A program made the translations under genes and the position numbers. This document shows positions 1-5,536 of a stretch of 5,700 nucleotides of DNA, piece by piece (positions within the stretch are counted from its first letter, which is position 1; each line of letters starts with the position of its first letter). The notes beneath the pieces are model-generated. The model made no database searches. It saw only the letters and a list, made by a program, of their open reading frames with translations, and was not told the DNA's origin. Source of the stretch: Paracoccaceae bacterium (GTDB lineage: Bacteria; Pseudomonadota; Alphaproteobacteria; Rhodobacterales; Rhodobacteraceae); NCBI GenBank assembly GCA_002712045.1, contig PARX01000011.1, positions 12,109-17,808 of the forward strand, written 5' to 3'.

Positions 1-417
1 ATCAGCATCATCAATTCTTTCTGCATATTTCGTTAGACTCTTTAAAACAGATAACTGATCTGGAATCTCATGAAGAAGCCCAAATCCTTTTCCAATTGCC
101 CCCAGAGGGATTTGACCAATCAAGGCAACTACAGGAGCATTCACAGCATAAGCTGTAGACAATGCGGCCGTCGAATTCAAAAAACCTGGTCCAGGAACAA
201 CTGAAAAAGCTTGTGTTTTTCCAGTCGCCATTGCAGCACCAAGTGCCATGTAAGCGGCACCCTGTTCATGTCTAGTATGAATTGGCGTCACAGAATGACT
301 GTTGTCATACAAAACATCAAAAAAATCATCATTTTGAACACCTGGAAGGCAATACAACTGATCAATTTTATTAGCGATCAAGGATTTTATAGTAATTTCG
401 CCAACAGTATAAGGCAT
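1..417 (-). CDS. Thiamine-diphosphate-dependent enzyme (acetolactate synthase-like large subunit), N-terminal part only
   Basis: The reading frame starts at the ATG at 417 and stays open to the window edge, giving 139 residues of a protein that in this family is usually about 550 long. What is seen is the N-terminal pyrimidine-binding (PYR) domain: a LPGVQND stretch near residues 24-30, RHEQGAAYMA at 49-58, whose Glu51 matches the conserved glutamate that activates the ThDP aminopyrimidine ring, PGPGFLN at 75-81, and GKGFGLLHEIPDQ near 109-121. Family members decarboxylate 2-oxo acids or condense the resulting aldehyde unit; the substrate cannot be read from this part. A purine run AGAGAGAG (429 down to 422) sits 4 nt before the ATG and fills most of the 15-nt gap after the aminotransferase stop, so the two genes are almost certainly cotranscribed and may act in sequence (amino acid to 2-oxo acid to product). 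The PP domain with the GDG metal motif lies outside the window. It could be an acetolactate synthase, a 2-oxo acid decarboxylase or a lyase. Confidence 0.9.
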   Translation of the reverse strand, partial: MPYTVGEITIKSLIANKIDQLYCLPGVQNDDFFDVLYDNSHSVTPIHTRHEQGAAYMALGAAMATGKTQAFSVVPGPGFLNSTAALSTAYAVNAPVVALIGQIPLGAIGKGFGLLHEIPDQLSVLKSLTKYAERIDDAD

Positions 418-432
418 TGTACTCTCTCTTTT

Positions 433-1623
433 TTAAGAAATTACCTCACGAACTGCGACTGCAAATCGTGTGATATCGGCAGACCGCAAGCCTGCGAGAT
501 TAATCCTGCCATCATCGACAATATAAATTGCTTTCTCGTCCTTCAAGCGGCGTATTTCAGAGCCTGAAAGGCCAATAAGTGAAAACATACCAGACTGCTC
601 GGCTAAAAAATCAAATCTAGTTGAATTTGTTTGATTCCTTAATTCTACACTAAGGTTCTCTCTAATCTTATGAACTCGCTCACGCATTTCTTTTAGCTCA
701 CTTAACCATTGCAACTTTAAAGTTTTATTAGATAAGATAGTTCTTACGACGGCTGCCCCATGATCAGGTGGCATTGAGTAGTTAGTTCCAGCCAAATTTC
801 TTAACCGTCCTCCTAACGCTTTACTAACCTTTTCATTCTTAGATAAAGTAATGGCGACGCCAGCCCTATCACGATAAATTGCAAAATTCTTTGAACTAGA
901 GGAAGCAATTAACAATTCAGGAAGATGATCAATAAGCTTTCTAACGCCGTAAGCATCTTCATCAAGTCCGTCCCCAAAACCTTGATAAGCTATATCAACC
1001 AAAGGTAGAAACCCAACTTCTAAAGCTACCTGAGCAACCATATCCCACTGTGATTTAGAAAAATTAACTCCGGTTGGATTATGGCAGCAACCGTGAAGCA
1101 AAACCACATCACCGGGCCTAACATTTTTAAAATCTTCTATTGTTTGCTCAAAATTTATCGCCTGACTACTTGGGTCAAAATACCGATAGTATCGAAATTC
1201 CAAACCTGAAGCTTTTATAGTTGGAGGATGATTATCCCAAGTGGGTGTAGGTAGCCAAATTTTTGACTGAGGAGACACATCAAAAACCAAATCATAAAGA
1301 ACTCTTAGTGCGCTGCTTCCACCAGGCGTTTGTATAACATTTACCCGTTTTAAATCTAATTTATCACCAAGTACTAAATTTGATGCTAAATCACAAAAAA
1401 TGGGATCACCTGCCAAACCGATGTATGCTTTTGTTTTCTGCTCAGAGACTAATATTTTTTCTGCTGCTTTTACTGTTTCGAGAACAGGTGTAATACCCGT
1501 CTCATCCTTGTAAACACCTATGCCAAGATCAATCTTTCCTTGCCTTGGATCATTTGAAAAATCTTGTAATAATTGCAAGATTTTTGGAGCCTTAGGAGAT
1601 GGTACTTTATCAAACAAATTCAT
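433..1623 (-). CDS. Class I PLP-dependent aminotransferase, AspC/TyrB (aspartate/aromatic) family
   Basis: The protein has 396 residues, the normal full length for cytosolic AspC/TyrB enzymes, and covers the whole fold. Visible active-site features are GIGVYKDETG at 34-43, TPGGSSALR at 99-107 (cofactor phosphate loop), Trp129 in TPTWDNH (stacks on PLP), HNPTG at 181-185 with Asn182, DIAYQGF at 210-216 with Asp210 and Tyr213, the Schiff-base Lys245 in SSSSKNF, Arg253 in YRDRAG, and Arg373 in GRINLAG (binds the substrate alpha-carboxylate). By my alignment to E. coli AspC, the position of Arg292, which binds the distal carboxylate of aspartate or glutamate, is Gly279 (AGTNYSMPP). This suggests the preferred amino donor is not a dicarboxylate. 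The reaction is transfer of an amino group to a 2-oxo acid in the cytoplasm. The start is fixed by an in-frame stop a few codons upstream and by agreement with family N-termini, although the AAGGA element lies only 2 nt from the ATG. It is first in a unit with the ThDP enzyme and is divergent from the MFS gene. Confidence 0.93.
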   Translation of the reverse strand: MNLFDKVPSPKAPKILQLLQDFSNDPRQGKIDLGIGVYKDETGITPVLETVKAAEKILVSEQKTKAYIGLAGDPIFCDLASNLVLGDKLDLKRVNVIQTPGGSSALRVLYDLVFDVSPQSKIWLPTPTWDNHPPTIKASGLEFRYYRYFDPSSQAINFEQTIEDFKNVRPGDVVLLHGCCHNPTGVNFSKSQWDMVAQVALEVGFLPLVDIAYQGFGDGLDEDAYGVRKLIDHLPELLIASSSSKNFAIYRDRAGVAITLSKNEKVSKALGGRLRNLAGTNYSMPPDHGAAVVRTILSNKTLKLQWLSELKEMRERVHKIRENLSVELRNQTNSTRFDFLAEQSGMFSLIGLSGSEIRRLKDEKAIYIVDDGRINLAGLRSADITRFAVAVREVIS

Positions 1624-1673
1624 AGTCCTTATGACTTCTCATAATATTAAATGTCATGCAATCAAATTTTCCT

Positions 1674-1694
1674 CTTGCAGATCAAGTCTGCAAG
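1674..1694. promoter_or_regulatory. Perfect 8-bp inverted repeat, candidate operator in the divergent intergenic region
   Basis: CTTGCAGA (1674-1681) and TCTGCAAG (1687-1694) are exact reverse complements around a 5-nt spacer. The site lies 29 nt before the MFS start and 50 nt before the aminotransferase start, inside the only intergenic region between these divergent genes. There is no T-run on either side, so it does not look like an intrinsic terminator. The symmetry and position fit binding by a dimeric transcription factor controlling both directions. No regulator gene is in the window, so the family of the factor is unknown. I could not find convincing -35/-10 pairs on either strand. 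Short AT-rich boxes such as TATAGA (1707-1712) and a TATTAT on the minus strand near 1641-1646 are only weak -10 candidates. Confidence 0.5.
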
Positions 1695-1723
1695 GACGAG
1701 AAGCACTATAGAGTAGATATTTA

Positions 1724-2914
1724 ATGAAAAAATATTTTTACATATTATTCGCTGCTGGCGTAATCCAATCGGTTGTTTTTGGCGGTCGCCAGACAATACC
1801 ATTGTCAATAGATGGAATTAATCTCGCATCAACTATTAATTACCTTGAAATTAGCTTTGCCTTTGCGGTTGGCCAACTAATAACTGGTATAGTTACACCG
1901 TTAGGTGGAGCAATTTCTGACAGGTATGGCTCAGGTAGAACCCTCCTAGTAGGAATATTAATTTCTATATTGGGATGTCTATTGATACCGTTTTCAACAA
2001 CCCCCTTTATGCTGGTAATCTCAATTGGAGTTTTATCAGCTGGTGGCGCAGGTATCGCAGGCCTTCCAGTCATAATGTCTGCTGTAAACAAATTGGTTCC
2101 TCCAGAAAAGTCTGGCATCGCATTTGGTATTGTTAACGCCGGAGGCTCAATCGGACAATTCTTATTCGCACCACTCGCAGGTTTGATGATCGTAAATTTT
2201 GGCTGGCAAGCTAGCATTTTCCTAATTTGCGCTCTATTAGTTTTAACTATCCCATTGTGCTGGATGTTAAGGTCTCAACCATCCCAACAGGCAAAAAAAC
2301 AAGGTGGCGAAAATCTTACCTTTTCAAAAACCTTATCTTTAGCTTTTTCTACTCCTAGTTACATCTTGCTTATCTCTGGATTTTTTGTTTGCGGCTTTCA
2401 TGTGGCTTTTATTATTACTCACATGCCTGGAGTTATAATTGCCTGTGGACTAAGTGTAGGGGTAACAGGCTGGTCTTTAGCTATCATTGGGTTTTTTAAT
2501 ATACTTGGAAGCCTATTTGCTGGTTGGTACATCACTCATCGAAGTATGAAAATACTCTTGTCTTATATTTATGGCGCTCGCGCAATAATAGTAATTATGT
2601 TCCTGCTAAGCCCCATGGATGTAATTTCTGTCTTAATTTTCTCTGCAGCCCTTGGCTTTACTTATCTCTCAACTGTACCAGCAACTGCCGCATTAGTTGG
2701 CAAAATGTTTGGGCCAAAATATTTGGCAACATTATTTGGAATAACTTTGTTTTCTCATAACATTGGAGCATTTCTAGGCGCTTATCTTGGTGGGTATTTT
2801 TTCCAAATAACAGGTGAATACACCACGGTTTGGTTAATTGACATTGCCTTAGCTATTTTCGCAGCACTTATTCACCTTCCGATTAAGGAAAAATCAGTTC
2901 ATATAGCTGCTTAG
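1724..2914 (+). CDS. Major facilitator superfamily (MFS) transporter, substrate unknown
   Basis: The product is a 396-residue inner-membrane protein with about twelve hydrophobic segments, six on either side of a polar central loop at roughly residues 182-208 (SQPSQQAKKQGGE). The first membrane segment begins directly after MKKY, which supports this start even though no strong Shine-Dalgarno is visible (GAG at 1711-1713 only). The loop after segment 2 carries the MFS motif A variant GGAISDRYGSGR at 61-72. The second half has GFFVCGFHVAFI at 219-230 and SHNIGAFLGAYLGG at 344-357, patterns I associate with the monocarboxylate-porter-like (oxalate/formate antiporter-like) branch of MFS; that placement is from memory and moderate in confidence. 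Such transporters move small organic solutes, often carboxylates, using an ion gradient. It is divergent from the aminotransferase across a 100-bp region with a dyad, so it plausibly carries that enzyme's substrate or product. It is followed by the ParB-like gene after 87 nt, and could be read through into it. Confidence 0.9.
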   Translation: MKKYFYILFAAGVIQSVVFGGRQTIPLSIDGINLASTINYLEISFAFAVGQLITGIVTPLGGAISDRYGSGRTLLVGILISILGCLLIPFSTTPFMLVISIGVLSAGGAGIAGLPVIMSAVNKLVPPEKSGIAFGIVNAGGSIGQFLFAPLAGLMIVNFGWQASIFLICALLVLTIPLCWMLRSQPSQQAKKQGGENLTFSKTLSLAFSTPSYILLISGFFVCGFHVAFIITHMPGVIIACGLSVGVTGWSLAIIGFFNILGSLFAGWYITHRSMKILLSYIYGARAIIVIMFLLSPMDVISVLIFSAALGFTYLSTVPATAALVGKMFGPKYLATLFGITLFSHNIGAFLGAYLGGYFFQITGEYTTVWLIDIALAIFAALIHLPIKEKSVHIAA

Positions 2915-3001
2915 TAAGCTTTAAAATATGAAATTAACCTAATAAAAACTTAGTTGCATTAATTATTAATTGAGATCACTCTCTAAGGTAAGAGGTGTAA
3001 A
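2915..3001 (+). other. AT-rich spacer between the MFS gene and the downstream gene cluster; possible internal promoter region
   Basis: This 87-nt gap is the longest between plus-strand genes in the window. It is very AT-rich and contains ATTAAT-T-ATTAAT at 2958-2970. It ends in a strong ribosome binding site AGAGGTG (2991-2997) for the next gene. I see no GC-rich hairpin followed by a T-run, so there is no clear terminator for the MFS gene. The spacing leaves room for a separate promoter for the five downstream genes, but no hexamer pair with proper spacing stood out. Confidence 0.3.
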
Positions 3002-3250
3002 ATGTTACAAAAGCAAAAATTTAAAATAAATGAGATCTATGTTCCTGTCAAAAAAATGAAGGAATTAGATCCTTTAAAAGTAACAGAAATTGCTGAAGGA
3101 ATATTAGAAGGTAAAAATATTCTTCCAATACGTGTTAGATCAGGTGATAAAAGATATGTGTTAATAAAGGGCCTACATACGCTTGAAGCATTAAAAGCAC
3201 TTGGAGAAGAAGAAATCGAAGGATTTTTAACTAGGGCCCAATTACATTAA
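3002..3250 (+). CDS. Small stand-alone ParB N-terminal (ParB/sulfiredoxin-fold) domain protein
   Basis: This is an 82-residue protein made of a single domain with no room for the helix-turn-helix or C-terminal dimer domain of true chromosome-partition ParB. The pattern matches the ParB-N fold: IYVPVKKMKELDPLKVTEIAE at 12-32 (entry strand and first helix), ILPIRVR at 40-46, a strand KRYVLIKG at 50-57, and GLHTLEALKALGE at 57-69 in place of the usual G-x-H/R-R-x-x-A nucleotide-binding turn. The arginine normally found after His59 is Thr60 here, so nucleotide handling as in ParB (CTP) or sulfiredoxin (ATP) is doubtful. Short proteins of this kind occur in proteobacteria beside metabolic genes and their role is not established to my knowledge. 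The start is well supported by AGAGGTG 4 nt upstream. The quinone oxidoreductase gene follows after 23 nt, so the two are likely cotranscribed. Confidence 0.8.
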   Translation: MLQKQKFKINEIYVPVKKMKELDPLKVTEIAEGILEGKNILPIRVRSGDKRYVLIKGLHTLEALKALGEEEIEGFLTRAQLH

Positions 3251-3273
3251 ATCTACTAGTTGGAGTAAAAATT

Positions 3274-3834
3274 ATGAAGATTCTTGTTGTCCTTTGTCAT
3301 CCAAGAGAAGAGTCATTAACAGCGCAAGTTGCAAATTCATTTATCAAGGGAGCCATATCTAATGGCAATGAAGTTGAACTTGTAGACCTTTATAAAGAGA
3401 ATTTTAACCCAGTCTTGAATATTAAAGATGAACCCAATGATGGTAACTTGCTAAATTACTCCCAAGAAGTTCAGTTTGAATTTAATCGACTGAACAACAA
3501 TGAAGCTGTTGTGATGATTTTTCCACTGTGGTGGTGGAGTATGCCTGCAATGTTGAAAGGCTGGGTTGATCGGGTCTGGAATTACGGCCTGACTTATGGT
3601 GAAGCTTCTCATAATATAAAAAAAGGGTTGTTAATTAGTCTTGCTGCACACACTCAGAAAGAGTTGGAAAAAAGAGACTACTACAATGCTATTGACACCA
3701 GCTTAAATGTTGGAATTTTCGACTACAACAAAATTGATGAAAGAGAATTACTTATATTAGGAGGTACCGATTTAGGGGACGACCATTGCGCAAAACATAT
3801 AGAATTGGCCTATAAAAAAGGCTGTTCTTTTTAG
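3274..3834 (+). CDS. NAD(P)H:quinone oxidoreductase / flavodoxin-fold NAD(P)H dehydrogenase
   Basis: The protein has 186 residues, close to MdaB/KefF-type bacterial members of the NQO1 family (about 175-200). It opens with a Rossmann-like strand MKILVVLCHPREESLT (1-16), where the His-Pro plus later Ser/Thr form the FMN/FAD phosphate loop of this family. The family signature is FPLWWWSMPAMLKGWVDRV at 83-101, followed by YGLTYG at 104-109, the flavin isoalloxazine-binding stretch. Known members are cytoplasmic dimers that use NAD(P)H to reduce quinones or other electrophiles by two electrons. The specific acceptor is unknown. GGAG (3262-3265) lies 8 nt before the ATG. It sits 23 nt after the ParB-like gene and 48 nt before the RidA gene in the same orientation. 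The C-terminus (KKGCSF) is short compared with longer family members but shows no sign of a frameshift. Confidence 0.9.
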   Translation: MKILVVLCHPREESLTAQVANSFIKGAISNGNEVELVDLYKENFNPVLNIKDEPNDGNLLNYSQEVQFEFNRLNNNEAVVMIFPLWWWSMPAMLKGWVDRVWNYGLTYGEASHNIKKGLLISLAAHTQKELEKRDYYNAIDTSLNVGIFDYNKIDERELLILGGTDLGDDHCAKHIELAYKKGCSF

Positions 3835-3882
3835 GTTAATAATTGTACCAATTTTTTAAAATTAATATTTAAAGAGGATAAA

Positions 3883-4236
3883 ATGACTATCAAAAGACTT
3901 CAAACTAATGATCGAATGAGCCAGTGTGTAATTCACAATGATACCGTATATTTGGCTGGACAAGTTGCTCTCTCTGCACCTGGTCAAAGTGTCGAAAACC
4001 AAACAAAAGCAATATTAAGTCAAATTGACGAATTGTTAAAAACGGCAGGTACCGATAAATCAAAAGCATTATCTGCTACAATTTGGTTATGCAGTATGGA
4101 TGACTTTGCTGAAATGAACGCAGTATGGGATTCTTGGGCTTCAGGTGGAAATGCACCAACGCGAGCTTGTGTGGAATCCCCTCAGCTTGCGTCGCCTGAT
4201 TTCACCGTGGAAATTGGTATTATTGCCGCCCTGTAA
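3883..4236 (+). CDS. RidA/YjgF/UK114-family protein (enamine/imine deaminase-like)
   Basis: The 117-residue single-domain protein has the length of this family. Recognisable parts are VYLAGQVAL at 22-30, a helix ENQTKAILSQIDELLKTAG at 38-56, SATIWLCSMDDFAEMNAVWDSW at 64-85, and the signature APTRACVE at 91-98 with Arg94. Arg94 matches the arginine that binds the substrate carboxylate in RidA (Arg105 in E. coli). The following TVEIGIIAAL holds Glu110, matching the catalytic-site glutamate. The classic signature has a small residue where this protein has Pro100, and the sequence is closer to the IWL-MDDF-MN subgroup than to canonical RidA. Archetypal members hydrolyse reactive 2-aminoacrylate-type enamines/imines made by PLP enzymes; relatives such as RutC act within a dedicated pathway. 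AGAGGA (3873-3878) is 4 nt before the start. Lying 37 nt before an EutA/maleate-isomerase-like gene, it may remove a reactive nitrogen intermediate in the same pathway (inference). Confidence 0.92.
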   Translation: MTIKRLQTNDRMSQCVIHNDTVYLAGQVALSAPGQSVENQTKAILSQIDELLKTAGTDKSKALSATIWLCSMDDFAEMNAVWDSWASGGNAPTRACVESPQLASPDFTVEIGIIAAL

Positions 4237-4273
4237 TTAAGCAAACAGATAAAACTAAATTTAGGCGATTATT

Positions 4274-5083
4274 ATGAACAACCCTAACGCCAATAAAAGT
4301 AACCCTCAGAAAACGATAGTAATAGAAAACCTACCGTTCCAGATAGAAAAAATGATTGGGAAACGTGCTAGGATTGGGGTTGTCGTTCTATCTACGGATT
4401 ACACTTTAGAACATGAATTCAGAAAAATCTTAACCAGTCCAGGCGTTGATTTTTATCATGCAAGGATAGCGAACTCTGTCACCATCACTACAAAAACCTT
4501 GTCAGATATGAAGCCATTAATTACGCAAACGGCTGATTTAATATTGCCCGGAGACGATCTTGATGTAGTAGCTTATGGCTGCACATCTGCTTCAGTAGTA
4601 TTGGGTGATCATGTTATTGCAGGTTTATTGAATGCAGCAAAACCCACTGCAAAAACTACTAATCCTGCTTTTGCAGCCGCGGCGGCTCTTAATGCACTCG
4701 GAGCCAAGCGAATTGCCATCCTGACCCCTTATGAGAGAGAGGTTAACGAGTTAGTGCAAAAATCTATGGAAGAAAAAGGTTTCGATATTCCTATTTTTGG
4801 TTCCTTTAACGAAAATCATGATCCCACAGTAGCAGCAATTAATGAGACAAGTCTTTTAAACGCAGTGTTAAAATTAACATCACTCTCGGAAGTAGATGCA
4901 GTATTTATTTCATGCACTTCAGTTAAGATAGTGGACACTATAGAAAAACTTGAAAACAAAATTAAAATACCAATTACTTCATCCAATCACGCATTAGCTT
5001 GGCATTGTTTACGTTTAGCAGGTATTGATGATAATTTTCCAAATTTAGGAAAACTTTATGAGTGTAATTTAAATAAAAAGTAA
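4274..5083 (+). CDS. Asp/Glu racemase-superfamily protein, EutA / maleate cis-trans isomerase-like
   Basis: The protein has 269 residues, of which about 240 form the two-domain Asp/Glu racemase fold. The first domain starts at RIGVVVLSTDYTLEHEF (33-49). Its active-site loop is YGCTSASVV at 101-109 with Cys103, and the second loop is SCTSVKIVD at 213-221 with Cys214; both members of the catalytic cysteine pair are present. Other family landmarks are LILPGDDLDVVAYG (89-102), GAKRIAILTPY (143-153) and ITSSNHALAWHCLRLAG (234-250), typical of the maleate isomerase/EutA/arylmalonate decarboxylase branch. The STDYT sequence, rather than the SSNT of maleate isomerases, makes it look closest to EutA of ectoine-utilisation clusters, whose exact reaction is uncertain. 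The core begins near Met27, so about 26 residues are an N-terminal extension; the AGG at 4263-4265 gives weak support for the upstream ATG, and Met27 is a possible alternative start. It follows the RidA gene by 37 nt. No other ectoine (eutBCDE) or nicotinate genes are in the window. Confidence 0.87.
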   Translation: MNNPNANKSNPQKTIVIENLPFQIEKMIGKRARIGVVVLSTDYTLEHEFRKILTSPGVDFYHARIANSVTITTKTLSDMKPLITQTADLILPGDDLDVVAYGCTSASVVLGDHVIAGLLNAAKPTAKTTNPAFAAAAALNALGAKRIAILTPYEREVNELVQKSMEEKGFDIPIFGSFNENHDPTVAAINETSLLNAVLKLTSLSEVDAVFISCTSVKIVDTIEKLENKIKIPITSSNHALAWHCLRLAGIDDNFPNLGKLYECNLNKK

Positions 5084-5111
5084 CTTCAAATATCAAGGTG
5101 AGAGGAAAGAT

Positions 5112-5513
5112 ATGACTATTTCAGGAGGATGTTACTGCAAGAAAATTCGTTATATTTCAACAGGTGATATTCAATCTTCTATTCAATGCCATTGTCGAGA
5201 GTGTCAATACATTACGGGTGGAAATCCGAATACATTAGTTGTCGTACCAACAGATCAATTTCAATTTACTAAGGGCGAACCAAAGTCCTTTAAAAGAACT
5301 GATATTGAAAATCCAGTTGAACGATATTTTTGTGAAGCATGCGGAACCGCTATCGGAACTAAATCCCCAAAAAGACCTGGATCAATGATAATCAAAGTTG
5401 GTACTTTTGATGATCCTTCTGTTTTTAAGGCAGATATCGCTATTTTTACGAAAGATAAGCAACCATTTCATCATATTGATGATAGCGTTAAATCTTACGA
5501 AAGACGCCCATAA
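5112..5513 (+). CDS. GFA/CENP-V-fold zinc protein (glutathione-dependent formaldehyde-activating enzyme family)
   Basis: The 133-residue protein is a full-length single GFA domain. All seven expected zinc-ligand cysteines are seen: Cys7 and Cys9 in GGCYC, Cys26, Cys28 and Cys31 in CHCREC, and Cys74 and Cys77 in FCEACGT. The C-terminal FHHIDDSVKSYER is typical of the family's end. The founding member binds glutathione and was proposed to form S-hydroxymethylglutathione from formaldehyde. Many relatives have other or unknown roles, so the name should be read as a family label rather than a proven activity. AGAGGA (5101-5106) lies 5 nt before the ATG. It is the last gene of the plus-strand cluster, 28 nt after the EutA-like gene, and faces a glutathione S-transferase gene across a 10-nt gap. 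Confidence 0.9.
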   Translation: MTISGGCYCKKIRYISTGDIQSSIQCHCRECQYITGGNPNTLVVVPTDQFQFTKGEPKSFKRTDIENPVERYFCEACGTAIGTKSPKRPGSMIIKVGTFDDPSVFKADIAIFTKDKQPFHHIDDSVKSYERRP

Positions 5514-5536
5514 AATATACAATTTATTGTATCTTT
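5514..5536. terminator. Short AT-rich bidirectional hairpin between convergent genes
   Basis: ATACAAT (5517-5523) and ATTGTAT (5526-5532) are perfect reverse complements separated by two bases, flanked by an A-run on the left (5512-5515) and TTT on the right (5534-5536). This gives an A-tract, stem and T-tract arrangement readable from both strands. It lies exactly between the stop codons of the GFA gene and the minus-strand glutathione S-transferase gene and overlaps the latter's stop. The stem has only two G-C pairs, so as an intrinsic terminator it would be weak. Confidence 0.4.

Noticed and set aside
211..567. Plus-strand open frame of 118 codons, and another at 1520-1711
   Set aside because: They lie antisense to the ThDP enzyme, the aminotransferase and the intergenic region. 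Their translations have no family pattern and are rich in Cys/Asn/Ser as expected of shadow frames.
433..1623. Cysteate to sulfopyruvate to sulfoacetaldehyde pathway (aminotransferase plus ThDP decarboxylase)
   Set aside because: It is attractive for a marine organism, but the arginine expected to bind the acidic side chain is missing, and the ThDP protein is not visibly of the short split ComD/ComE type.
1840..2217. Minus-strand open frame of 125 codons, and a plus-strand frame at 2524-2760
   Set aside because: Both are embedded in the clearly coding MFS gene in other frames and show low-complexity shadow composition.
2958..2970. ATTAAT-T-ATTAAT as an operator
   Set aside because: Such palindromic AT strings arise easily by chance in a very AT-rich spacer, and nothing else supports it.
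3807..3831. GCCT...AGGC hairpin followed by TGTTCTTTTT at the end of the quinone oxidoreductase gene, resembling an intrinsic terminator
   Set aside because: The stem is only four Watson-Crick pairs with a 7-nt loop, lies inside the coding sequence, and the next gene follows after 48 nt in the same direction. At most it causes slight attenuation.
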